The position numbers and the translations under genes were made by a program. Positions 52,012 through 60,261 of a stretch of 62,348 nucleotides of DNA are shown here, piece by piece. The notes beneath the pieces are model-generated. The model was not told where the DNA came from, made no database searches, and saw only the letters and a list, made by a program, of their open reading frames with translations. This DNA is from Methylobacteriaceae bacterium (GTDB lineage: Bacteria > Pseudomonadota > Alphaproteobacteria > Rhizobiales > Beijerinckiaceae), in assembly GCA_947444195.1 (NCBI GenBank), contig CANEZL010000031.1, forward strand, positions 1 through 62,348, read 5' to 3'. How positions within the stretch are numbered: the stretch's first letter is position 1; each line of letters starts with the position of its first letter.

Positions 52012-52632
52012 ATGCGCGTCGATCCGGAGACCTATGCCCATCTCTGCCGCACGGCCGCGGCGGTGGCGGAGCCCCTGCACGCGGCCTTCCTGCGCCTCGG
52101 GCCTATCGCTCTGCCGCCGGCCGGCCATGCCAGCGTGGCCGAGCGCCTCTTCCTCGAGGTCGTCAACCAGCAGCTCTCCACCCGCGCCGCCCTGGCGATC
52201 TGGGGGCGGATCGAGGCGGCGGCGGCGGAGCGGGGCTGCGCGGTCCGGGCCCTGTTCGCCGCCGATCCGGCGGGCGAGGCGGCCCTGCGCCTGCGCGCCT
52301 GCGGGGTCTCCGGCAACAAGGTGCGCGCGCTGCAGGCGATCCAGGCGGCCGACGAGGCGGGCCTGCTCGGCGCCGACCTCGCCGCCCTGCCCCATGGGGA
52401 GCGCAGCCGCCGGCTCTGCGCCATCCGCGGCGTCGGGCCCTGGACCGCCGACATGGTCGGCATCTTCCATTTCCTCGACCCCGACATCTGGCCCGTCGGC
52501 GACGTGGCCGCGGTGGGCAGCCTGCGCCGCCTCGCGGGCTGCACCGACACGCTCCCGGTCGCCGCCGCCTTCGCACCGTACCGGTCGCTGCTCGCCCGCT
52601 ACATGTGGCTGAGCCGCGACACCCCGGCCTGA
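52012..52632 (+). CDS. DNA-3-methyladenine glycosylase (AlkA-like)
   Basis: A 206-residue HhH-GPD DNA glycosylase that removes alkylated bases. It carries FLEVVNQQLSTRAALAIWGR, the helix-hairpin-helix LCAIRGVGPWTADMVGIF, and the catalytic Asp164 in DIWPVGDVAAVG. No iron-sulfur cluster cysteines are present, as expected for AlkA. The length is that of the AlkA core without the N-terminal domain. Confidence 0.9.
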   Translation: MRVDPETYAHLCRTAAAVAEPLHAAFLRLGPIALPPAGHASVAERLFLEVVNQQLSTRAALAIWGRIEAAAAERGCAVRALFAADPAGEAALRLRACGVSGNKVRALQAIQAADEAGLLGADLAALPHGERSRRLCAIRGVGPWTADMVGIFHFLDPDIWPVGDVAAVGSLRRLAGCTDTLPVAAAFAPYRSLLARYMWLSRDTPA

Positions 52633-52919
52633 ACCGTGGGCCGGACGATCCCCAACCATCCCCCGCGACGGCGGCAACCGAAACCGCCTCCACGACATTA
52701 AGACTTGACGAACCACGCGCATCCCATCATGCGCAGGCGTCCGTATCGGTTCGCGCGTCGCGCCTGCCGCACGGTCTCATTGGAACTACGAAACCCTATG
52801 CCCGACGACAGTAGTCGATCGACCACGCCGCCTGTGGCCGCCCGCGTGCACCGCGCCTGATCGATCGATCGGCTCGCCCGCGACCGGCCCCTGGCGGCTG
52901 GTCGCAAACGAGGTGAGCC

Positions 52920-53138
52920 ATGTTTGTCTCGAACGTACCCTCCCGGCGTGCGGCGCGGCGCGCCGGTGCCCGCACCGACCACAGCGTGGTGGTGATCGCC
53001 TTCATGATGGCGCTGGTCTTCGTCCCCGTGCTCGGCATGCACGTGGCGATGCTGGATCTCGGCGGCGACATGTCCCTATCCGCCATGGCCGACAGCGTGG
53101 TCCAGATCGCCCGGCGCTTCGAGCGTCAGCCGGGCTGA
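52920..53138 (+). CDS. Small single-pass membrane protein
   Basis: A 72-residue protein from ATG 52920 after GAGGTGAGCC. A basic N-terminus leads into a hydrophobic helix (VVVIAFMMALVFVPVLGMHV, about 23-43), and a tail ends RRFERQPG. It stands between two unrelated genes. Function unknown. Confidence 0.5.
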   Translation: MFVSNVPSRRAARRAGARTDHSVVVIAFMMALVFVPVLGMHVAMLDLGGDMSLSAMADSVVQIARRFERQPG

Positions 53139-53246
53139 ACCGTCATCGCGGACGGTGCGGGAGAGCCCGCTCCGGCCCGCGACGGCGTTGACGGGACGGC
53201 CCGGGATGGCCGAAACGCGTGGCAATTCCGCCGAGGGAGCGCCGCC

Positions 53247-54779
53247 GTGTCCGACGACCGCCATCCGCCCGCCCGCTTCAACGCGGCGCGCTACTGCCTG
53301 GGCGCCAACGCGGCCGCGCGGCCCGACAAGACCGCCCTCGTCATGGTGGGGGAGGGCGGCGCGGTCGCGAGCCTCACCTTCGGCGAGGCCGACCGGGCCG
53401 TGCGCGGCATCGCGGCGGGCCTCCTCGCCCGCGGCCTGAAGCCCGGCGACCGGATCATGATCCGCATGGGCAACGAGGCCGATTACGTGCTGGTCTATTT
53501 CGGCGCGCTGGCCGCCGGCCTCGTGGCGCTGCCGTCCTCGCCCCAGCTCACGCCCGCCGAGGCCGCCTTCCTGATGGAGAATTCCGGCGCCGCCGCCGTC
53601 GCGGTGGCGAGCGGCTGCGCCGTCGATCCCGCGTCCCTCGCCGGGCGGATCCTCCTCGAACCCCGCGACATCGCCGCGATGAGGGCGGGCGAGCCGCTGC
53701 CCGACTACGCCGACACCGCCGCCGACGACCCGGCCACCCTCGTCTACACCTCCGGCACCACCAGCCGGCCGAAGGGGGTGCTGCACGCCCACCGCACCAT
53801 CTACGGCCGCCGGCCCATGCTCGCCCACTGGCTCGGCCTCACCGAGGCCGACGTGATGCTGCATGCCGGCACCATGAACTGGACCTACACCCTCGGCGTC
53901 GGCATCACCGACCCCTGGGCGGCGGGCGCCACCGCGGTGCTCTACAACGGCCCGCGCGATCCGGGCGTTTGGCCCCGCCTCATCGCCGCCCACGGGGCCA
54001 CCGTGTTCGCCGCGGTGCCGAGCCTCTACCGCCAGATCCTGAAATACGGCGATCTCACCGCCCACGACCTCTCGACCCTGCGCCACGGCTGCACGGCGGG
54101 CGAGGCCCTGCCCGGGGAGCTCCTGGAGACCTGGACGCGGGCGACGGGCAAGCCCCTCTACGAGGCGCTCGGCATGAGCGAGATCTCCACCTACGTGTCG
54201 AGCGGCCCGACGATCCCCGTGCGTCCCGGCTCGCCGGGGCGGCCGCAGCCCGGCCGCCGCGTGGCGATCCTGCCCGTGGACGGGCCGCACGAGCCCCTGC
54301 CTTCCGGGGAGATCGGCCTCCTCGCCGTCCACCGCTCCGAGCCGGGGCTGATGCTCGGCTACTGGAACCGGCCCGACGAGGAGACGCAGGTGCTGCGCGG
54401 GAACTGGTTCGTGGGCGGGGACCTCGCCCGGCTGGACGCGGACGGCTACCTCTGGTTCGAGGGCCGCAACGACGACCTGATGAACGCCATGGGCTACCGG
54501 GTCTCGCCCAACGAGGTGGAGGGCGTGCTGGCCACCCATCCGGACGTGGCCGAGGTCGGCGTCGCGGAGCTGCGCGTGCGCGCCGACGTCAGCGTGGTCT
54601 GCGGCTTCGTGGTGCTGCAGCCGGATGCCCGGCCCGACGCCGAGGTTCTCCTCGCCTGGTGCCGGGAGCGGCTGGCCGCCTACAAGTGCCCGCGCGAGAT
54701 CCGCTTCCTCGATGCGCTGCCGCGCACGGCCAACGGCAAGGTGCAGCGCAAGCGCCTCGCCGAGGCCGTGAGCGCCTGA
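53247..54779 (+). CDS. AMP-forming acyl-CoA synthetase (benzoate-CoA ligase family-like)
   Basis: A 510-residue ANL-superfamily enzyme that activates a carboxylic acid with ATP and CoA. Visible are the P-loop LVYTSGTTSRPKGVLHAH, the motif YEALGMSEISTY, the motif FVGGDLARLDADGYLWFEGR and the catalytic Lys in ANGKVQRKRL. The substrate cannot be told; benzoate- and medium-chain-type ligases are closest in style. The start is GTG 53247 behind GAGGGAG. No obvious partner gene lies next to it. Confidence 0.85.
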   Translation: MSDDRHPPARFNAARYCLGANAAARPDKTALVMVGEGGAVASLTFGEADRAVRGIAAGLLARGLKPGDRIMIRMGNEADYVLVYFGALAAGLVALPSSPQLTPAEAAFLMENSGAAAVAVASGCAVDPASLAGRILLEPRDIAAMRAGEPLPDYADTAADDPATLVYTSGTTSRPKGVLHAHRTIYGRRPMLAHWLGLTEADVMLHAGTMNWTYTLGVGITDPWAAGATAVLYNGPRDPGVWPRLIAAHGATVFAAVPSLYRQILKYGDLTAHDLSTLRHGCTAGEALPGELLETWTRATGKPLYEALGMSEISTYVSSGPTIPVRPGSPGRPQPGRRVAILPVDGPHEPLPSGEIGLLAVHRSEPGLMLGYWNRPDEETQVLRGNWFVGGDLARLDADGYLWFEGRNDDLMNAMGYRVSPNEVEGVLATHPDVAEVGVAELRVRADVSVVCGFVVLQPDARPDAEVLLAWCRERLAAYKCPREIRFLDALPRTANGKVQRKRLAEAVSA

Positions 54780-54821
54780 AGCTTGTGCGGACCCCGCGCG
54801 CCCGATAGGGCTCGCCGGGCC

Positions 54822-55643
54822 ATGCCCCCGCTGCCTCTCTCCGTCTTCATCATCTGCAAGAACGAGGTCGACCGCATCGGCGCCACCATCCGGGCGGTGC
54901 GGGACCTGACGGACGACCTCGTCGTGGTCGATTCGGGCTCGACGGACGGGACGCAGGCCCTGGCCGAGAGCCTGGGCGCCCGGGTCCTCCACAACCCCTG
55001 GCCGGGCTACGGCCCGCAGAAGCGCTTCGCCGAGGAGCAGTGCCGCCACGTCTGGCTGCTGAACCTCGACGCCGACGAGGTGGTGCCCGCCGATCTCGCG
55101 GGCCGGATCCGCGCCCTGTTCGCCGCGGGCGAGCCGTCGCGCCCCGCCTGGCGCATCGGTATCGCCGAGATCTTCCCCGGCGAGCGCCGCCCGCACCCGC
55201 TCGCCTACACCCTGACCCCGGTGCGCCTCTACCGCCGGGACCGCGGGCGTTACTCGCCCTCGCCGGTCCACGACCGGGTGGAGCTCGAACCGGGCGTGGA
55301 GCCGGGGCGCCTGCCCGGCGTCATCCACCATTTCTCCGTGCGCTCGCTCGGCGACCAGCTGGACAAGCTCAACCGCTACTCCGACCAGCAGGCCGACGAC
55401 CTCGCCGCCCGCGGCGTGGTGATCCCGAGCTGGCGCATCTTCGTGGAGCTGCCGGGCAACTTCCTGAAGGCCTATCTCGGCCGGCGCCACTTCGTCCGCG
55501 GCGTCTACGGCTTCCTCACGGCGATGAACTACGCCATCTCCCGCCACCTGCGCGTCGCCAAGCACTACGAGCGCCGTCACATCGCCGCCACACAGACGGT
55601 CGCCCCGCCCGACCGGGTTGACCAGGGCGAGGGGAACTCTTAG
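54822..55643 (+). CDS. Family 2 glycosyltransferase (LPS core type)
   Basis: A 273-residue glycosyltransferase with LSVFIICKNEVDRIGATIRA at the start, VVVDSGSTDGTQALAES and the DxD-like NLDADEVVP. The layout is like the WaaE/KdtX group that adds glucose to the LPS inner core. It probably acts on the cytoplasmic face of the inner membrane. Its stop is 13 bases from the tRNA-Ser gene. Confidence 0.82.
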   Translation: MPPLPLSVFIICKNEVDRIGATIRAVRDLTDDLVVVDSGSTDGTQALAESLGARVLHNPWPGYGPQKRFAEEQCRHVWLLNLDADEVVPADLAGRIRALFAAGEPSRPAWRIGIAEIFPGERRPHPLAYTLTPVRLYRRDRGRYSPSPVHDRVELEPGVEPGRLPGVIHHFSVRSLGDQLDKLNRYSDQQADDLAARGVVIPSWRIFVELPGNFLKAYLGRRHFVRGVYGFLTAMNYAISRHLRVAKHYERRHIAATQTVAPPDRVDQGEGNS

Positions 55644-55656
55644 AGCCAGTGCTGCC

Positions 55657-55749
55657 GGAGACGTGGCCGAGAGGCTGAAGGCACTCGTTTGCTAAATGAG
55701 CATACCCCTAATAAGGGTATCGAGGGTTCGAATCCCTCCGTCTCCGCCA
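55657..55749 (+). tRNA. tRNA-Ser (anticodon GCT)
   Basis: A 93-base class II tRNA: acceptor GGAGACG pairs with CGTCTCC at 55739-55745, then G and CCA (55747-55749). The anticodon loop is TTGCTAA with anticodon GCT, reading AGC/AGU serine codons. A long variable arm precedes the T-arm loop TTCGAAT. The CCA end is encoded. The DNA that follows is a mobile island, so this tRNA is probably its integration site. Confidence 0.95.
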
Positions 55750-56110
55750 CCTACCCCTATACCCCCCTAAGTCCTTGTCACCGCTCAGCGGAGACTTGCG
55801 TCGAATGGGGATATGACCCCGATTTGTACCCGCGGATCCAGGTGTGGATAAGCCTGGCCTCCAAGTCGGCGATTGCCTCACGAGGCAGGCTGCGGGCTCG
55901 ATAAATGCGTTGGGTGATTTGCGCGGCCTGCCGCCTGCGGCCTTCCAGCGACGCCTGATCAGGTAGCCGCGGCCGTAACGCGTCAGCCGTGGCGTTACGA
56001 CTCGATTGTCGACCCGCCTTCGCTTGTGAGCCAAGATGCCCTGAAGGGTTTTTCGGGCTCCTTTGCCCGCGAAGCCAGGGCCACCTTCCTTGCGTCGGAA
56101 GGAGCAGGAC
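55750..56110. other. Intergenic region at the left edge of the tRNA-Ser island
   Basis: About 360 bases. A minus-strand open frame (55778-56040 region, with residues such as RIYRARSLPREAIADLEARL and TWIRGYKSGSYP) looks partly protein-like and could be the remnant of a gene, but it has no convincing start, runs into the HTH gene and a second frame competes with it. No terminator for the tRNA was found. Confidence 0.35.
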
Positions 56111-56863
56111 ATGACGCCCAAGGAGATCATTGAGCGGCTGGCAGCGATGCCCCATCCCCCACAAGGGGTGTACCACGTCCCGCCCGTCGAGCTTGTCGCC
56201 ATGGTGACCCGGATGGGCCGGAGCCTGCGGCAATGGAAGAAGGAGACACTCGCGGATTTCGCACGCGTCTCGCTATCGACCGTCGAGCGTGTGGAACGAG
56301 CCGAACCGGTCGGAGCCGAGAGCCTCGACAGGATCGCCCAGGCGCTCGGTTATGAGTGTGGTGCCTTCACTGAGCCGCGCATACCCATTCCACGGGAGGA
56401 AGCCGCAGCGCAGGCTGTCGAGGAGTTGGGCCATCTTGAAGCGGTCGCGGTCAGCCCGTTCAAGACCCACCGCCAGGTTCGCATGGTCGCCGCATCACAG
56501 GCGTTCCTCATCCACCGTCCGGAGCTGGGGCCGGCCTACGATGCACAAGTCGAGGGCCTGACCGAATGGACGGATCTTGCCTCCATGGTGATGGGTCCAC
56601 ATGCCATCGAAGGTGGCGAGCCTGACCGGCGGCGCGACCTGTGCAACGGGGTGCTTACCGCGGTCGCCGAGTTCCGGCGTCGCGGCGCGACCGTCCTCGT
56701 CGGCGTCATGGACGCCCCACTTCCCGGTATTCCGGACTGGAAGGTCGCGATCATCACCCTCACGCCGAAGCTGTCCGATCCAGGCGCGCCGAAGCGGCGT
56801 ACGATCTTCGTCGACAGAAGGTCGGTGCAGCCGGGTCCAGGGTATCTCCCGCACCTCGCCTGA
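56111..56863 (+). CDS. HTH-domain protein, possible island regulator
   Basis: A 250-residue protein starting at ATG 56111 behind GGAGCAGGAC. Residues about 35-90 contain an XRE-type HTH with LADFARVSLSTVERVERAE and SLDRIAQALGYE. The C-terminal 150 residues have no recognised fold; they include PFKTHRQVRMVAASQAFLIH and end in a basic stretch, and may bind a ligand or partner. It may control the neighbouring HEPN-like genes or be a phage-type regulator. The codon use is like the host, unlike the next gene. Confidence 0.75.
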   Translation: MTPKEIIERLAAMPHPPQGVYHVPPVELVAMVTRMGRSLRQWKKETLADFARVSLSTVERVERAEPVGAESLDRIAQALGYECGAFTEPRIPIPREEAAAQAVEELGHLEAVAVSPFKTHRQVRMVAASQAFLIHRPELGPAYDAQVEGLTEWTDLASMVMGPHAIEGGEPDRRRDLCNGVLTAVAEFRRRGATVLVGVMDAPLPGIPDWKVAIITLTPKLSDPGAPKRRTIFVDRRSVQPGPGYLPHLA

Positions 56864-57073
56864 AACCCCGGGAGATTTCTCGGCAGAGGAGCTAGGTCGG
56901 TGCTACTTCTGCTCGTGGGTCATCTGTTTGCTCTACTCAACGACCGACCCGTCAACGTCCAAGACGGGTGAATTTCGGCTGGTTCCCTTCTGAACGACAA
57001 AGCAGCGAAGCGAACGTAACTGTTCCAGCCGCTTACGACCCAAATCGCGCACTCGACAAGGCCGCTTGCTCGC

Positions 57074-58117
57074 TTGATAGTAAGTCACATCGACCAGATA
57101 AAACGCCTGACCCGTGGTAGCTTACGTCTGTCGCCTACCGTGGGGGTAGCTTTTGAGGAGGTCATCCTGACGATAAATGAGAAGCTGGTCCACCTTCGCT
57201 ATACTAATTTGACTAATACACAGCAAATACAGATTTTATGGGAAGGCAGTTCATTCGAAATAATTTTTTCTGGTGCGAATTTTGAGACTGGAAAAGCCTA
57301 CTTGTTACGAGGGCCTGCAAACGCGCCCATTCCGGTCAATCTGCTTCTCTGGTTGTCTGTCTACGTTGGAGAGGATGCAGTAGAGCCATTTCGCAGCAAG
57401 GACACCAGATTTAATAACGAACGGGGCTCATTCCAGATTCAAAAAAAGACGTTGGAGAAATTTCTACGTGCAGCTAAGCGAATGGAAGAAAGAAGATGGC
57501 CGCAATGGAGGCTCGAACTTTCAAGAAATGCCTTAATATACTATTCTGTTGCAGTCCGGTCGGGCTTCAACATGATGCCGTTGAACATCGGGTTCTTTGG
57601 GCTCTCTCTTGAATGCCTAGGAAATGTGCGGCACGGAAAAAGAAACAAACATTACACTTTAGGGGATCAACATTTTAATCGTTATCTAACGGCGCGACTT
57701 GCACGAGACAAAAGGGACCCGCTCAAGAAGGCCGATGTCAAACGATTCGAAAAAAGATTTCACGCTGATGTTGATTTGATTAATCAGCTGCGGAATGCGT
57801 TTTATGGACATTCGCTCCTTCATCTCGCGGCAGATAGAAAAAAGCTTGTGCTGGCTCTCCGTGACTGGGCGGTTAGGAATGGGCACTCTGAAAAATTCGC
57901 GAACATATCATTCACACCCCGTCATTTGAGGGATCAGGTGGTCACAAACAGCCACGCCCTGTACAAGGTCGGACTTCGCGTAAATAGAATATTTCTCTTC
58001 CTAGCTCTTGGTATTCACCGGGACATACCATTTGCGGAATACGATTTCTCAAGTTTGACTGACATGTCCCGCCCGACTGTAGGTGAATTTAAGGGCATAC
58101 GATTCGAATTTAGCTAA
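57074..58117 (+). CDS. Putative HEPN-type RNase, A/T-rich island gene
   Basis: A 347-residue protein, much more A/T-rich than its neighbours, so recently acquired. The start is TTG 57074, with a later GTG at 57140 as an alternative; no ATG fits. The C-terminal half is helical and holds R240-N-A-F-Y-G-H246, which fits the HEPN signature R-x4-6-H with a polar residue after Arg. HEPN proteins are metal-independent RNases in toxin-antitoxin, abortive infection and CRISPR systems. The N-terminal 120 residues (LRYTNLTNTQQIQILWEGSS) look beta-rich and may sense a trigger. No antitoxin is obvious. HEPN assignment is by motif only. Confidence 0.5.
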   Translation: MIVSHIDQIKRLTRGSLRLSPTVGVAFEEVILTINEKLVHLRYTNLTNTQQIQILWEGSSFEIIFSGANFETGKAYLLRGPANAPIPVNLLLWLSVYVGEDAVEPFRSKDTRFNNERGSFQIQKKTLEKFLRAAKRMEERRWPQWRLELSRNALIYYSVAVRSGFNMMPLNIGFFGLSLECLGNVRHGKRNKHYTLGDQHFNRYLTARLARDKRDPLKKADVKRFEKRFHADVDLINQLRNAFYGHSLLHLAADRKKLVLALRDWAVRNGHSEKFANISFTPRHLRDQVVTNSHALYKVGLRVNRIFLFLALGIHRDIPFAEYDFSSLTDMSRPTVGEFKGIRFEFS

Positions 58118-58152
58118 TCGTCCCGCCTGTGGCAGCCAATAAGGATGGCGTG

Positions 58153-58232
58153 GAATGTTTGCTTTCGGGTGTGTAGCCTAATCTTGCTCTAGCCCAAGGG
58201 AAGTTGCGGAGGCCGACGAATGTTCGCTTTCG
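58153..58232. repeat. Direct repeat GAATGTTYGCTTTCG
   Basis: GAATGTTTGCTTTCG (58153-58167) and GAATGTTCGCTTTCG (58218-58232) differ by one base. They lie in the gap between the two HEPN-like genes. Similar units occur between genes in this group; whether they bind a protein is unknown. Confidence 0.45.
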
Positions 58233-58399
58233 AGGAGCGCCGAGACGGGCCTGTACGACTTGCATGGTTCGCAAGCCGCCTCCCGCAGGAAAGTCAGCGG
58301 ACACCTTGTGACCACGACCCAGGCTGGTCATAGGGCTTCCAGCTACCTCGCACCCCCCACTTCCCGCGGGCCGTTCACACCATGGCCGATCGCCGTCAG

Positions 58400-59284
58400 C
58401 TACTGCCTCCACTTGAGCTCGGCGGTACGCCGCTTGAGAACCGCGGTCATCTCATTCCGAGCAATCTCTTCGTCTCCGCCACAGGCTTCAAGGAGACCGG
58501 TCCAAACGTTGTCGATGAGCTTGGGCACCTTGGCCTTCGGCTTCGTCTCCGAGCCCTGCTCCGTAGCTTCACGCTTTAGGACCTTCAATGGGTCCTCCGG
58601 GTCCGCGAGCTTCAGGTCGTACCGGCTGGGGTCGGCCAACTCCGTCAACACCCGTTTCGCAAGCGGTCGGAATGCATCGAAATCGATGTCTGCCACGAAG
58701 GTGATGACGTCTTGGTCGTTCACGTTCCAGACGCGGATCCCACAGAACCTCCCGTCCTGTTCGAGCGGCAGGACATTGAAGTGCGCAATGCTGTGACGAA
58801 GGAGGCGCGGCAAGTTCGCGATGGAGCTCGGATCGACGCGTTCGGCTTGCCCGTCGGGACCTGAGAGTTCGATCAGGTTGCCGTTCCGAGCATTCTTAGG
58901 ATGCTGGATGGTAAGGATCTGATCGAGTCGCCCGTACTCGCTCAGAAGCGTCCCGAGGGCCTCCGCCGAACGCTCGTGCGGGAAGACGATGACCCCGAGG
59001 AGGGAGATCAGAAGCTGCGTGTCCGCGTAGGGCGGCGTATCATGGGCTGCCGACAGTGAAGGGGCATGCTTCTCGACATGGTCGAGGTTCTTCAGGATGC
59101 GCGATGCGAGCGCCTGGAGGAGTGGGCCTCTCGGGTATCCCATACTTGAAATCCTCGCTGAAACGATTCTGCCGACCTCGGCCAGAAACGCGTTCTCTCC
59201 CGGCGCGCATTCTCCAATTGAGCCCAGCCGCCGTTGCAAATCCAGCCAACCGCCGGCAGCCTCACCAGCACACATAGCGGTCAT
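58400..59284 (-). CDS. HEPN-family protein (pEK499_p136-like)
   Basis: A 294-residue protein whose centre, NLPRLLRHSIAHFNVLPLEQ, matches the core of the HEPN family typified by pEK499_p136: R163-H-S-I-A-H168, an R-x4-H motif with a polar residue after Arg, followed by a short hairpin (GIRVWNVND) and a helix. The helical N-terminal half (about 10-120) and the conserved ISLLGVIVFPHE are family-like. ATG 59284. It converges on the A/T-rich putative HEPN gene. Members occur on plasmids and islands; RNase activity is inferred from the motif. Confidence 0.65.
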   Translation of the reverse strand: MTAMCAGEAAGGWLDLQRRLGSIGECAPGENAFLAEVGRIVSARISSMGYPRGPLLQALASRILKNLDHVEKHAPSLSAAHDTPPYADTQLLISLLGVIVFPHERSAEALGTLLSEYGRLDQILTIQHPKNARNGNLIELSGPDGQAERVDPSSIANLPRLLRHSIAHFNVLPLEQDGRFCGIRVWNVNDQDVITFVADIDFDAFRPLAKRVLTELADPSRYDLKLADPEDPLKVLKREATEQGSETKPKAKVPKLIDNVWTGLLEACGGDEEIARNEMTAVLKRRTAELKWRQ

Positions 59285-59448
59285 TGGGAGCCCAACTCGC
59301 CGCTCCCAAAGGGGCGAAAATTTCGGGAGAAATTCGGGAGTTTGGGTCCATTTGCAGCCGTCTCTGTCGGTTTACGAGCTCAAGCGACCGAAAAGTGAAC
59401 ACCCAAAGGCAGACGGCATGCTTGGAGAAAAATCAGCGAAAACAATAA

Positions 59449-60156
59449 CATGCTAGGTGGACCTGTCCCCTGGTTCCCTTTTCCACGGATCATCCCAAAA
59501 GCCTCACTCCTACTTTTCCGAAGGCTTATGGAAGCGCCGACCCGCAGTTCATCGGGGCCGCGTGCGTTCATGTCCTGCCGGAGGAGGCCGAAGAGCTTTT
59601 CCGCCTGAACGTCTACGAGGTCGAGGTCTACGGCCAGACGCACCCGATTGACGGGTCGGTCATGACCTTGGAGGCCGCCCTAACCCCCAGCCGTGCTATT
59701 CCTCCGGCTACCCAGGGCTACTGGGTCGGAGAGACCGACGGTCCGAAGTACCTATACATCCTGAAGCTCGAAGGTGATGTCGCCGCATACCTCGGTCGGT
59801 CGCCCACCAAGGTGGAGGGCAAAACCATCATCAAGGTGGGGTTCTCAAAAAGCCCGATGTCTCGCCGAGATCAGATCCAGGGCAACTATCCTGCCGGCGC
59901 GTTTCGCTGGAGCGTGATCAAGCCCGGCGACCTGTCTGTCACTCCGCCCTACGCCAACGCTCGCGTCGCTATCGCGGGGGAGGACGCGATGAAGGCTCGT
60001 CTCGTCGAAGGCGGCGCAGAGTCGCTCGGCGGCGAATTTTTCCTGGCGGAGGATTGGCTGGTCCTCAAGACATGGTCGGCGGGCCGATTTGCAGCCGAGG
60101 CAGCCCAGAGTGCCATCAAGCCAGCCATAAAGCTTTTGGAACCGGCATGTGTGTGA
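59449..60156 (+). pseudogene. GIY-YIG (T5orf172-like) nuclease gene lacking its 5' end
   Basis: The protein from ATG 59662 (164 residues) includes YLYILKLEGD and, later, IIKVGFSKSPMSRRDQIQGN, the paired motifs of the T5orf172/MUG113 branch of GIY-YIG nucleases. The same frame stays open and protein-like upstream to the stop at 59446 (YGSADPQFIGAACVHVLPEE and on), yet contains no ATG, GTG or TTG. So either ATG 59662 is used and the N-terminus is lost, or the gene is truncated by a rearrangement. Either way a larger ancestor is implied. The fold suggests a DNA end-processing or phage-related nuclease. Confidence 0.55.
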
Positions 60157-60207
60157 CCAACTCCAGGAGGGCGAGCAGGCAGATAGTAGGGGCAGTACCT
60201 GGCCGGC

Positions 60208-60237
60208 GAAAAAGAAGCCGCCCACGAGGCGGCTTCT
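60208..60237 (-). terminator. Rho-independent terminator of the integrase operon
   Basis: On the minus strand, GAAGCCGCC and its complement form a 9-10 bp stem (60213-60222 with 60228-60237, loop of 5) followed by TTTTTC (complement of 60208-60213). It lies 24 bases after the integrase stop and could also end the convergent truncated gene. Confidence 0.75.
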
Positions 60238-60261
60238 CATCTCAATGATTTCGCACTTTTA

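Noticed and set aside
53247..54779. Acyl-CoA ligase as oxalate-CoA ligase for the oxalate genes
   Set aside because: The gene is about 2 kb beyond oxc, with unrelated genes between, and nothing in its motifs singles out oxalate as substrate.
55708..56202. Minus-strand frame ending WRRRRDSNPRYPY across tRNA-Ser
   Set aside because: This peptide is the well-known antisense translation of a tRNA-Ser gene and is not a real protein.
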